This document shows, piece after piece, positions 1 to 11,643 of a DNA stretch of 64,000 bases (within the stretch, counting starts at the first letter, position 1; each line of letters opens with the position of its first letter). The position numbers and the translations under genes were made by a program. A model generated the notes under the pieces. That model made no database searches, had not been told where the DNA came from, and worked only from the letters and a program-made list of their open reading frames with translations. The stretch comes from Gracilaria domingensis (taxonomy: Eukaryota; Rhodophyta; Florideophyceae; Gracilariales; Gracilariaceae), in NCBI GenBank assembly GCA_022539475.1, contig VCMS01000267.1, positions 1-64,000 on the forward strand. The letters run 5' to 3'.

Positions 1-711
1 CAGCTTCTTCCGCCCCCTTTTTCGCGCTCCCCCGGTTTTTTCCGATGACGTACAACTCCGAACGAATCTCTCAGCCTTCCTGAGAGCGGAGCAGGAAGGA
101 CATCGGGAGAACCAGTAACCCTCTTAGCCTTCAGCAAGGATCCAGCAGGCTAGTCTTCGGCTTCCTGATTGACTTTCTGTTCTTCTCCACCGAGCTCGGG
201 AGACGCGTGGAGTGAGCAATCGGGGGTTACACTTGGAGAACGCTGATTGACTGGGCTTTTGGCGCGTGGCGACTTCTGCTTGGACCTCTGCGGATCGACG
301 GCGATGTCAGGAGACGGCGATCTCTGGCACAAAGTGTCACTTCTGATTGGTCAGTTTCGACTTCCGGGTTTCCTGGAGCTTCTCTGCTTTGGAAGACTTC
401 TTTCGTCCTCTTTGGCATACTTCTTTTTCCTGTTGTCGCAGGACACGTTTGTAGGATCTGCCGTCACTCTGAACAGGTAGGTCAGTACTGTGGAGCGATG
501 CTACACTCGTAGCAATCAGAATAAACCTTGACTTATGTTTGCTTAAACATTTGCAAGTAGAATGAAACGTGTAACACGTCATACACGTGTACAACAAGAT
601 ATAACCTGGGTTCTTTACTTTATCACCGCAATGTGGCTTAGCCTACTATTGCAGGTGAAAACGCTGTTGTGGGTTGGCAGGTACTACGACACTGATCCTG
701 CCTCTGGTGTG
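1..711. other. Unassigned DNA left of chromovirus El1
   Basis: No gene is recognised here. Short open frames exist on both strands, but none has a recognisable domain. The stretch is moderately GC-rich and resembles old repeat DNA rather than the AT-rich intergenic DNA elsewhere in the window. It is the pre-insertion flank of El1 and continues, after the 12.4-kb element, at 13090. Confidence 0.4.
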
Positions 712-716
712 GGTAT
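712..716. repeat. 5-bp target-site duplication of El1 (left copy)
   Basis: GGTAT directly precedes the LTR start TGTGGAG at 717, and the same GGTAT directly follows the other LTR at 13085-13089. A 5-bp duplication is usual for Ty3/gypsy integrases, and it shows that the two LTRs belong to one insertion. Confidence 0.9.
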
Positions 717-1699
717 TGTGGAGCAAACCCGATTCTGAGGGTGTTTGACGAAGAAGCTCTTCATACATGAGCGATGCGCCCGTGCACGTGGCACTTGACA
801 TTATGAGGTGCATCCCCTATGGGAGTCTTCAACCGTTGGTTATTTAATCTTAATTAGCACCCGTAGAGGGGCGTGGATGTGCCAAGGGCCCTGTTCGGGC
901 GTGAACACGTGGAGTTGGATGGCTAGTGCACAAGTGGAGCATTTGGGGAATATTTTAGTTTGTCTTTATTTTCTGCACCCTGACAGTGGGGTTGCGCACG
1001 TGTACCACCCGTACGGGTGTACACTATTGTGATCGGTCAACCGGCCCTCTACCTGGGGTACTTAGAGGTGCAGGGGGGGCTGAACACCACATGATGGTAA
1101 AGTAACCAAGCCTCTCCTTCGAGAACTGCCACTCGGATCAGAGGGCACTTGAGACTCATCTTGAGTGTGGGCTCTAGGCGCTACTGCCCTTGCCGGTGTA
1201 CTACTTCGCCCGGAGGGTCACCTCAAGAGGTATAAGTATGCGTACTCTCCTTGGGACGCCTAAGGAATCTGTGTATACCGTGTGGTATTGACGTCTACTA
1301 TTTCTATTAATTCCTGATTGCAGGACAGATCTCCGCCCCAGTATTGGGTTGCTTCTTGCTCTTTTTCCCCGCCATCGGGCCTGTTGCCTGCGTGTGCACG
1401 GCCCGCCTCTCCTCTGTGGACGTATCTCTTTTTCCCTTGTTTCTTGGGCTACGCCTCCTTCCGGAGTGTCTGGCTCATCCTTTTTTCGGGTATTCCCCGG
1501 TTCTACACCGTCCTTGGCTGGCGATTCTCTTGATATTAGACTTTCTGCATTCACCTCTGTAGATTATCCTCAGTACACTACTGGTCTTACACCCAGGTCC
1601 CCGGTGTCAACAGAGGCTCCTCCACCGAGTTACCATCCCCTAGGGAGCAGGACTTCGGACACCCTGTGCGTGTTTCACCCGTCCTGGGTTTGCGCCACA
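717..1699 (+). repeat. 5' LTR of El1
   Basis: A 983-bp LTR beginning TGTGGAG and ending CACA, matched by 11644-13084 once the nested MITE is left out. A TATA-like GGTATAAG lies near 1230. Mismatches between the two LTRs are mostly transitions. Confidence 0.95.
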
Positions 1700-1701
1700 A
1701 G

Positions 1702-1717
1702 TGGTCTCCCGACTTAG
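1702..1717 (+). other. Primer binding site of El1
   Basis: TGGTCTCCCGACTTAG lies two bases after the 5' LTR and starts with TGG, complementary to a tRNA CCA end. El2 has TGGTCTCCCGACCTAG at the equivalent place, so the two elements use the same tRNA primer. Which tRNA this is cannot be told from the window. Confidence 0.8.
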
Positions 1718-1782
1718 AAGTCGAATCTCGGGACGATCACCTTTTCAGGTTGGTTTAGAAGTGGAAGTACCCACCGTGGTGG

Positions 1783-3995
1783 TTGGAAGGACCCTTATCG
1801 TGTAGGTCTAACCGTTACTCCGCATTCCGGAAGTGTTCGGTTGTTTTTGGTAACCTCCCGGTACGTGGGACGCATATCTGCAGAATGCCTCCCCCGTCAC
1901 GTGGAAACTCTCGCAACAGGTCAGTTCAAGGGAGTGGAGCAGCACCTCCTGCTGTCCGGCGCTCCCGTGGGTCTGTTCCCGAGACGGGAGATATCGATCG
2001 CGATCCGAATGGTCGGAATGCACCCTCAGCCGTTTCCGTACGGCAGAAGCTTTTTAGAGTACCGATACCGCTCATGGAACCTCCTCCTGTGGAGCCTACA
2101 CCGGTGGTGGAAACGCCCTCGCAGGCAGCCCGCCCCGAGGCGCTGGACTCGGGTGAGTACACCTTATTAGACTCACGATTGAGTGTCATCAACATCTCCC
2201 TCGTGGATCTTCTTAAACAACAAACCGAACTTCGCCGTCATCTTGACGATGCCCCTGTTAGGGATTACTCGGGAGACATTCGACTCCTGCGTAAGGATTT
2301 GAACTCAATTTTGGAGTGTCTTGGAGAACCCGCTGTGTTTGCAGCGGAGTTTGCTGCTTTCATTGAAGAAACCCGGGTGAGCGCCACTCGCTTACGGAGT
2401 CGTTTGGAAAATCTAGAGGCTACTATCCGTATGGATGAGGCTGCGGCCAAAGATGACCCAATCGCCTCAGAAGGCTCTGCTCACCGCTCAATGAAGCGCA
2501 AATCCAGGAAGTCTAAAAGGGAGGTTCACGCATATTCGGACTCGTCAGATTCTGACTCCTCCACCCAATCGTCGGGTATCTCGTCATCCTCTTCATCTTC
2601 GGCGAATAGTGAAGGTAGCCACCGACGTCGGTCTCGAGCAACGCGCTCTAAAGCGACCTATGTCACCCAGGGGGCTATCCGCTCCCGTGCTAAGGGAAGA
2701 GACACAAGGGACTCAGGGAGTTAAAACCATCGAATCCGTTGTACCGGAAACTGCTTTCATACCGTTATTATCGGTTACAGAACGCCTCAGGCGAAAGAAA
2801 TGCCTACGGCACGAGGCGAGTGAAAGATTACATCCGCCGAATGCAGATTACTCTACAGAAGAAAGAGTTCAGTGCTGACGACCCAATTATGGTGGTGAAT
2901 TTCCTTGCACGCTTCGTTCAGGAAGCGAACATACTCTGTATGAGTGAAGCACAGGCGTACGTGGCCCTCCCATATTTCCTCAAGGGGATGGCAGAAGACC
3001 AATTTCACTCCGTGCGTGGATCGGCAAGAGCCTCTGAAGACGGTGTCACGTGTTGGCCCGAAGCCGTTCATTACCTATTGAGGTCGTATGCCAGTGGCAA
3101 TGCGATCCCAGACGCTATTCTGGCCCTACGGGCGATAAAGCAGAATTCGGGGGAAACAGAAACGAGTTATTCAACGCGCTTGAACAAAGCGTTTCACCGT
3201 TGCGGTAATGTTTATTCCTCAGCTGAGAGGTGCACAATGTTCGTGGAAGGGTTGGACCCCGCCATCCGGGCACTAGTATCCTGTTATCGGGAGCAGAACA
3301 GGAAGATCTTCTACTTGGAACTGGTTCACTACGCCCAGACTGAGGGAGATACTTTCCGAGCGAGACGGAAGCCAACACACAGGCCCACGAAGGCCCTCCT
3401 GTCTGAAGGATCTGACTCATCTCTCTCCCTGTTACAGGATAACCGTCCACCTGTGGATTATGATCAGGTCCAATTTGCAGCAAATCCTATTTCTGTAGGA
3501 ACTTCGGGGTTACCCTCAAGCACTACAGGGGAAACAATGGATACGGACCGTGTGGGGTACATGGGGAACTCTAAGGTTCCTGCGCCATCACTGGCCTATG
3601 CCACCAACCACACTCGGTTTGCACGCCCAGGCTGGCGGGATACTCGACTTCAACGACCGGCGGCGTCGCGCTCGCTGGACAGATCGGTGTCGCTGATATG
3701 TCACGTGTGTTACCAACACGGGCATATTTCACCTCAGTGCTCGTTTCCCTTGAGGGAGATGCCGAAAGTAATCGTACAGTACGAGTCTTTGACCCCGGAA
3801 GAACGGGAACGTGTGCCATCTGCCACATATGAGGATGCCAAGGCCAAGTATGGACGGCAACAGCAGCCTCGACCCGCTGCAGGCGCACACCCCAATCATG
3901 GGTTAAAGGACGCGACACTGGCGAAGGAGGTTCCTTTGGAGCCCCGAGGTGGGAATGAACCGCAACCGGCCGTCGAGCCTGCCCCGAAAAACTAG
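1783..3995 (+). pseudogene. El1 gag region (fossil)
   Basis: Structural polyprotein region of the retroelement. The N-terminal part is Arg/Ser/Pro-rich with a long Ser-rich stretch. The central capsid-like part contains the segment around DYIRRMQ...NFLARFV...ALPYFLKGMAEDQF, which is well conserved in El2. A zinc knuckle with C-X2-C-X4-H-X4-C spacing lies near 3.70-3.74 kb. It is followed directly by the protease region. The assignment rests on the zinc knuckle, the position before protease, and similarity to El2. Confidence 0.85.
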
Positions 3996-3997
3996 AT

Positions 3998-6900
3998 TTG
4001 GGAGTCTCCCCTACGGGGGGGGCGTCTTCTGAGCCAAAGCAGAGGACGTCGGAGGCGTCACCGCTTCGCTCCCCGGCAATTCGAATCCTATCCAGGAGAG
4101 TTGCTGATACAGATGCTGACTCGAAACTCCTTGGAGTGTTGCATCGAACGTGGTTTCGCTCCGGCAATTTGCGAAACCCGGACCGGTTCATGATAATGGC
4201 TAAGCGGAATTACAAAGTATACGCCGACTTAGGCTTATCAAACCAGTACATGGTACGTCAATTATCCGTCTTGGATACAGGGGCTGCGCCCAATCTGATC
4301 CACACCGCGTTGATACCGCCCGCACTTCGAGAACACATTCGCTACGGTCCAAATTTGGGTATCGCCGACGCGAATAACCGCCCTATACGCACAGTGGGCC
4401 ACCTATCTCTCTTGGTGAGACTTGGAACGTACTTGGTGCAGTTGGATTTCGTTGTCTGCAAGGCACTTGCAGCACCCGTTATTCTGGGTTGTGATTTTTG
4501 TGATCGCTTCGTGGAAGCTATACGCCCCAGGGCCCGAACCGTAGAAATGGTTGATGGCTCGTCGGTTCCGATAGTGCGGAAGACATTGCAGAACGCTTGG
4601 CGTAAGCGTGTCCCCTTGCCTGTCGCTCAAGAGGCGCCGACACCGAAACCGGTCTCAACGAAACTTAGAATCGCTCAGTCCGTTCGGATACCATCGGAAT
4701 CCCACGTATGGGTGCCGGTCTCTTCCAAACAGGTGGGGTTGCACATCGTGCAACCCCTGTCTAATCTCTTTGCCGAGAAACAACTTGCGGTTGCTAACGG
4801 AATCGTTACTATCAATCCAGATGAACCCTTTAAGGTGCTAATCGCCAACTTTGGCCATTCTGACCAATGGCTGGTGAAGAACCAAATTATTGGGTCCATC
4901 TTACCTCACCCCACTGCCATTGTACCAACGAGAATACCGGTCTCGGAGGTGCTTGGCACGACCCACCCTAAGGAGGAGGAGAACGCCGCTGATGTTTCTC
5001 ATTTTTCGATGAGAAGTGACCCCACGAACCCTGACAAGTTATCGGGTGTTACTAATCCGATCCCGTCAGAGGTGAAGGCCACACCACCTGGCTCTGAATT
5101 GACGGATCCTATTAAAGAGTTGGAAAAATTGGACTTTTCTCATGTCCCAGAATTTCATTGAGAAAAATTGCGCCACATGTTGCGTGAATTCACTCCCATT
5201 TGGGATGGCTCCTTGGCGACCATCGGGATCACGGAACATCGAATTGATCTACGACCGAACACTCGGCCGATTGCACAACACCCTTATAGGGCTGGGCCGA
5301 AGGCTCGTGAAGAGGAAAAATCTCAAGTCGAGAAAATGCTGCGCGCAGGAGTCATTGAGCCGGCACAGTCGTCATGGGCGTCACCTGTAGTGCTTGTGCC
5401 TAAACCCGACCGGTCATGGAGGTTCTGTATGGACTACTGTCGATTGAACACCGTCACGGTGAAGGACGTTTATCCAATCTCACGAATGGATGAATATATT
5501 GACTCACTTGGGAGTGCAAAGGTCTTTACGACCTTCATTGCCAACTGGGGGTATTGGCAAGTTCCCATTAGGGAGGAAGATCTTGATAAGACCGCCTTCG
5601 TTTGCCATTAGGGGCTATACCGCTTCAAGCGAATACCATTTGGGCTAACTAATGACCCCGCCACATTTCAACGGGCGATAGACATTCTGTTGTCACCGTT
5701 CAAGTGGCGCACCTGTTTGGTATATTTGGACGATATCAAAATCTTCTCCAATAATATGGAAGAATATCTCTCCCATGTCAAGTACTTCGGCCACATAATC
5801 CGCCCAGGTCAACTCTCGATCAACGAGGTGCGCGTCAAGTCCTTGAAGGAAGCTGAACACCCTACAACTCAAACGGAGTTACGCTCCTTCCTAGGATTGT
5901 GCAATGTGTACAGGAGATTTGTTCCGAACTTTGCGAAGATCGCCACGTTGCTCAACAAACTCCTAACGAAAGGACAACCTGTGCAACTGGAACCTTTCGG
6001 TGACAAAGAAGCGTCAGCGTTTACGCAGCTGAATGACGCCGTAACGTCTCCGCCTATCTTGGCTCTCCCCACCGCTAGGTTACCGTACGAACTTGACACT
6101 GATGCCAGTGCAAACCAAGTGAGGTGTGCCTTGTTTCAGACGGATACCGAATGTGTCCGTCACCCAATTGGGTACTGGTCTCGCTCGCTCAATGTGCACG
6201 AGCGGAACTATTCTGTCTCTGACAAAGAGTGCCTCGCCGTAGTATGGGCATTGTCTACCCTACGCCCCTACTTAATGGGCACCCATTTTGTGGTACATAC
6301 GGACCACTCCTGCTTACGCTGGCTCATGGAAATTTCTGAGCCCTCAGGGCGCCTCATGAGGTGGAGACTCCGATTGTCGGAATTTGATTTCGAAGTACGC
6401 TACAAGAAAGGAAAGCTCAAGCAACAAGCGGATGCACTCTCCCGTCTGGGAACTGCTGCCGAAGCAGAACCCTCCGATGATTTGGACATACCCTGCTTCT
6501 TAGCAGAAGTCGCAGATGAGGAGTCAGGAATCCCATTGGATGATATTTGCGACGATATTCTCGAAGCTGAAGGAAGTGAACCCACCGTGGGTTCCTTTGA
6601 ACCTATTACTCCTGAGGAATTAGTGCGGGAACAACACTTAGATAAGTTCTGTACGCAAGTGCATTCCCGCCTGAATGGTGGACACCGCATACCCTTCGTG
6701 GTGAACGACCAAGGCTACCTGGTACGAATGGTAGAACGCAACCCACAGATCGTGGTGCCACACTCGCTACAACGTCGAGTACTACACCTTTCACATTACG
6801 TTAAGGTCGGCGCACACCCTGGGGGTCGCAAACTGTATCTCACATTGAGACGACACTTTTATTGGCCCGCTATGGCGTTTGACTGCTATGCCATTAGACG

Positions 6901-9343
6901 CTCATGCGTGAAATGTGCCAAGAATGATGTCCGACTTTGGAAGTACTCAAAAGAGTTGACCTTGTTCCCTGCGAGAAGCCCGTTGGAATTTGTCGCTATC
7001 GACATCTTGGGCGAGTTAATTCGCACTCCCAGAGGAAACCGGTACCTCTTGGTGATCACGGATCGCTTCTCCAAATTGGTCAGGACTGTACCCCTTAAGC
7101 GAATCTCCGCTGCGGTTATTGCGCAAGCATTCGTAACCCACTGGGTGTTCGTTTATGGCCCGCCTGTCAACGTACTCTCCGACAACGGATCTCAATTCAC
7201 ATCGAAGTTCTTCCAAGATGTATGCAGAATCCTAGATGTCAGGAACTTGTTCACAACCACCTATCACCCCCAGTGTAATGGGCAGGTAGAACGGTTTAAC
7301 CGTACAATGCTTAATGCACTCCGTTCCTATGTGGCAGATCACCCCAAGGAATGGGATCTTTATACTGACGCAGTAACGTATGCGTACAACACCCAGGTGC
7401 ATCGTGTAACCTCGCTCTCACCCTTTGAACTGGTGCTCTCACGGCCACGGCCACCGGTTGCTATTGAACCCCAACCTACTCTTGCGAGTTATCCATCCCC
7501 GGCGCAGTACCGCGACGCGTGGAAAAATTGGCGCACCAAGATGGTGCCGAAAGCCCAGATGGCGATGGATAAAGCCCAGGCTACATTCAAGCGTAACTTC
7601 GACCAACGGGTCCGCAAACCTTTACCCCAATTGCCGGAGAACGACTTTGTGTTCTTCCGAAAGGAGTACTACAATCCTGAAAAGGAGCGTCGGCACAAAC
7701 TGTCTCCCATTGCAAGCGGACCCTACCGGGTGGTACCTCTCACGCCAGACACCGTTGTCTTGGACATCGACGGTGCCCACGAACGGGTATCACGCGATCG
7801 CGTCAGCAAAGCCCCCATGCCTACACAGGCCTTTCCGCCTGTTGCGGCAACCTCTGCAGGTGATCAACCTTCGGAAGTATCGCGTCCGGCGGTACTTCCT
7901 CACCCGGAACGCGGTTTATCCGAACAACCGTACATATGGAACACTGTACCCACTGGGTCAGACTGCCTCTCTCAGGCCCAGTCCGCAGACTCACTACGAG
8001 TTCAAATCGTCACCCCCCCACCCGACGTGGTATCATCACCCCAGGCGCCAACGCCTAAGGAGGGGGAGGCGCTGCTGGTACCGCTGGTAACACCTCTTTG
8101 GTTTCATCGGCGTTGCTGCATTCTCCACAACTTGGAGCCACCACTGTTGGTGAGAAGTCGCCACTGACCGCGACCGGCACTCCCGCCGTAGGGACGCAAT
8201 CTATGAACACCGAGAACGGTCAGGAGCACTTCAGTAATGCTAGAGAACTCCCAGCACGGGAGACAACCGAGAAGAACAGAGATACCCCGTCACGGAGGCC
8301 GCTCAAGAAGCCCGGCTCGCAGGCGCGTACACAACGCTCGCTTCGAGCTCGCACACCTCAAAAGCAGATCTCTGCAGACTCTTTGGGTAGCTACGAGCAA
8401 GCCGAGAACGACGGCGAGGTGTCGCAGTAACCCCTTCTCGGGTGATGAAGTAGGAAGAATCAGAACACAGGACGTGTGGGGAGTACACCTCCCATGAGGG
8501 AACGCTAAGTATGGTACCCACTCGGGTTGACCGTCGCGAGCTCGCGCTTGCGACATTACACCCAGAAGCATGGGTGGCGCAAGGAACCCGCACATGCGGA
8601 AAATATCCAAATTTTTGGAGAGCCCGCGCGCCGCCGCCGCCCGAAGGGAGCAATATGAGCTACCGGCGCGTCGGCGACCGTTGCGAAAAAGCTCACCACT
8701 ACTGGTGCCCCGTGGCACGCGCCACGCGCGCACCACCGCCGCCAACCAATGGCGTACCCCGATCTTGGGCGTTCCGCCTCCCCCCTGCTCAGGGAGTGCA
8801 GAGTGCAATGTTCACCGCCGCGCGCGTTCTCCCATGGAAACGGGAATGGAGGAGGAGAAGAAGATGCAACCGTTGCCTGGTTTGACCACTCAGGAACACC
8901 CTGAAGGGCCTGTAGTATTACGACCGCCTCAGGCGTTGCAAGGAACCCACTTGGTTAGAATTCGGCCGCCAAAACACGAAGTTAGGACTAACCCGACACG
9001 ACAGGTAGAGTGCTACTGCAACCCGCTGAGGGTGAAGGTTTGAAGCCTCTTCGCCGGCCTAAACCCACCGTTGGGACATCTACCTTGTACTCCCACGGAG
9101 GGGAAGTCTCAGAACACCCAGGAGACCGGTACTTACTCACAGGAGTTTGTTGTGGACCGTATCGTGAGTCACACTTATACTCCCGACGGGATACTACTGT
9201 ACCGGGTTCTGTGGTATGGTTACGCTCCTGAAGAGGACACGCAGGAACCCATCGAACACCTACCCAGGTCTAAAGTTCTTTCCTATCACCGCAGGACACG
9301 CACGGCTCTCCCTGAAACACTTGGTAACGCCCAGGTAGGCTGA
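3998..9343 (+). pseudogene. El1 pol region: PR-RT-RH-IN-chromodomain (fossil)
   Basis: Replication and integration polyprotein. Protease active site DTGAAPN is near 4274. RT motifs run from about 5.38 kb, with YLDD at 5723-5734. RNase H lies near 6.09-6.44 kb (DTDAS, TDHS). Integrase has the HHCC zinc domain near 6.79-6.93 kb and D, D and E at about 6996, 7180 and 7290 (IDILGEL, LSDNGSQF, CNGQVERFN). After the integrase core comes about 1.5 kb of Pro/Arg-rich sequence. A clear chromodomain then occupies 9143-9295, with the aromatic residues and the EEDTxEP motif of the fold. The region is interrupted in a few places. Confidence 0.9.
9143..9295 (+). other. Chromodomain at the 3' end of El1 pol
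   Basis: The reading begins EFVVDRIVSH and continues through YRVLWYGY, EEDTQEPIEHL and VLSYHRR. This matches the chromodomain pattern (V-x-R-I, Y-x-V-x-W-x-G-Y, E-x-D-T-x-E-P). In chromoviruses this domain is fused to integrase and guides insertion toward modified chromatin. Its distance from the integrase core is larger than usual. Confidence 0.88.
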
Positions 9344-9707
9344 CGCGCAGCTAACGTACTGCTGCGCTGGAGGATTCGTGAGGAACCCAAGCATGGGTCT
9401 CGCAGGTACAGTCTCGACTAAAGAGGATTAGAAGTTATAATCACCGGTTTACGGTTTACCAACATTACGGACTTACGGTTACAATGACTCTTATGAGTGA
9501 TGAAGGAAAATACTCTTACGAGTGACGAAGGAAGAAGATGAAGAAGAAGAAGCTAGGAGTCTTAGAATAGGAGATGAAGAGGAAGATCAGGAAGTGATGA
9601 AAATCCCATAGAAGGGAGGGGTGAAGCAGAAGATACCACTAATTGGTTTTTACTTTTCTATCTCAAGTTATACTACACTATACCCTGTAGTAGCGGTTGA
9701 AGCACCA
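9344..9707. other. Spacer between El1 pol and the antisense ORF
   Basis: Holds a purine-rich GAAGAAGATGAAGAAG-like stretch around 9500-9600 and no recognisable coding domain. It separates the convergent 3' ends of pol (plus strand) and the antisense ORF (minus strand), so it is where two convergent transcripts would have to terminate. Confidence 0.5.
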
Positions 9708-11561
9708 CTAGTCACCCGTAGAGGGTCCGGCACCGCCCATATTTCCCTGTTGGGAAGGGGCGCTATTCGCGTACGACGCCGGCATTTGGTGAGGGTCCGT
9801 CATCCCACGGGGAATAGTCGCTTCTAAGCCCACGAGGGCGTCCTTAACGGCCTGCACCTGAGAAGATAGCTGCACACTCTGTGAGGGTATGGCAATCTGC
9901 CACCCCGTCGGGGCTGCCTGGGCACCACTTGGTCCCGCAGGAGCATCCTCGCCTACACCAGGCACTACCACCATTGGTTGGGACGCACTCGCTGAAGTCA
10001 CGTCCTCAACGTCCAACGCTGGATCATCCCACGCCACATCGGGCACGTAATCATCCGTGAATACAAACTCAGTGGGGTGTCCAGGCGGAATTGGTCGCTG
10101 TGTTCGCGAAAGCATCTCTGCATAGTGTCGGGTGATCATGTTAGTCTCCCGTGGGTTGTAGTACACGAAGTTACCCGCTGTGGGATGCTGCCTACCAGGC
10201 GAATGGTCGTACTCGCGCACGTTACCCTGTCGCTCGGGTTGATTCTCCACCGGCACTAGGTTCCAGTTGATCGACTCGACCGTTCCCAAGAGGGACCTAA
10301 GCTCATCCGCGTTGTTCTGTGACCCAAGGGGTATCGACAAGTCCAAGCCACGCATGGCCATGATCAACCTAGGAGGTAAATACTCCAAGCAGTGATGATC
10401 ATAGACCTCCCAGAGGAAATTTGCAGCTACGCGTGCGGCCCATTCGGCGAGAACCAATGACCAATACCCAGACTGCGGGTTCGTAATCAATTTGGACCCG
10501 ATCTAATGGATACAGGGTGGAAGCTCAGCATAGAACCCACGGGATACCTCAACCAGACTCCACCACAGAGGCAACGGAACATACCGGCCAGACTTGGCGT
10601 TGTCGCGAATACGCTCAATCTCCACGTTGGAATACGGAATCAGAAACCCGTGACGGGTGAGTGCTTTGCGCTCAAACTTGACTCGCAGGTCGAACCGCTG
10701 CTGGGTGTCATATCGGCTAATGTACCGGAACTCCGCTCAAAGGATAGGTCTCTCCCAACAGAGCATATACGGCTCCCAACGGGCGATTCCTTTAAAAGAC
10801 TGTTCGGGGAACTCCGCCAACGCATCTCCGTATGAGACCTCACCTTATGTTCGGTAGAACGCCGGGTCAAACCCATAACACGCGGGTATCAAATGCTCGT
10901 CTCGAGTTCGCTCCGCGCCTTGTTAGGCCAACTTTGCTAAGCCCGCTCGGGCGCTGTAAAGGGATTCACCGCGAGATCGGTATAGAAGATACGGCCGTAT
11001 CGCAATGCGCCTACGCCAGTTCGAGCATCGGACGAGTTCCACTGGAATCCCACCAGGGAGCTTGCCGTTCTCCACGTAGGAGTTGATGAGCGCATCATTC
11101 TTCACAGCATCGGGGTGGAACCACGGAGCCCGTGAGTAGATCAAACTATCCGATTTCGGATCGCGCACTTGCAAAGACTCCTTCGAGATCCACCCATCTG
11201 GGGTCGCCGTCAGGAGCATCGCTTGCTGCGAATTCCACGCCACGGCGGCATGAGAAGGACCCTGTGTCGGGTGTGCGTGCATCGGGGCGTTCCCCTGAGG
11301 GAGCGGGGCCGAAAGGAACCCACCGACGTACTGCGGGTGTTGCTGTTGCCCAGCGGGGGCGAGCGCATTGCTTTGCTGTCCGGTACCGGAGGAAGAAGGA
11401 GCTCCCCCGATGGGGTTAGTTGGAAACGGATTCATCCCAGACGCGGAGGGAGAGACGACGACGGCTGATGTGTGAGACCTAGGAGGTGTAGTCGCGGCGT
11501 GAGTTGATATCACCTCGACGGTGCGCTGTATACGTGGAACCGGGATTTCGGTGATGTCCAT
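9708..11561 (-). pseudogene. Antisense extra ORF of El1, unknown family (fossil copy)
   Basis: A long coding region, about 600 codons, opposite in direction to gag-pol and lying between pol and the 3' LTR. The ATG at 11561 is preceded by a TTAAATA-like box about 15-20 bases upstream. The N-terminal third is Pro/Gln/Ser-rich. A conserved core follows with APWFHPDAV, PIL-AEFR, GRYVPLPLWWS and GYWSLVLAEWAARVAA. The same motifs in the same order occur in El2 (17.3-18.3 kb), which shows past selection on the protein. No nucleic-acid enzyme motif, zinc finger or envelope-like membrane segment is seen. Plant Tat-lineage elements such as Grande are known to carry antisense ORFs at this place, but I see no recognisable sequence link. 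This copy is interrupted in a few places. Confidence 0.75.
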
Positions 11562-11630
11562 CGCGGGATGCCCGCATATTTAAGGCCTTTCCGTCTCGGC
11601 CTCGCGGCGTCACGACGGCGACTCCGGACT

Positions 11631-11640
11631 GAGGAGGGGG
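11631..11640 (+). other. Polypurine tract of El1
   Basis: GAGGAGGGGG lies just upstream of the 3' LTR start at 11644, the usual place and composition for the plus-strand primer of reverse transcription. It falls between the antisense ORF start and the LTR. Confidence 0.8.
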
Positions 11641-11643
11641 ATA

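Noticed and set aside
1-711. Possible LTR of an older retroelement into which El1 inserted
   Set aside because: No TG...CA borders, no PBS and no matching copy on the other side of El1 could be identified.
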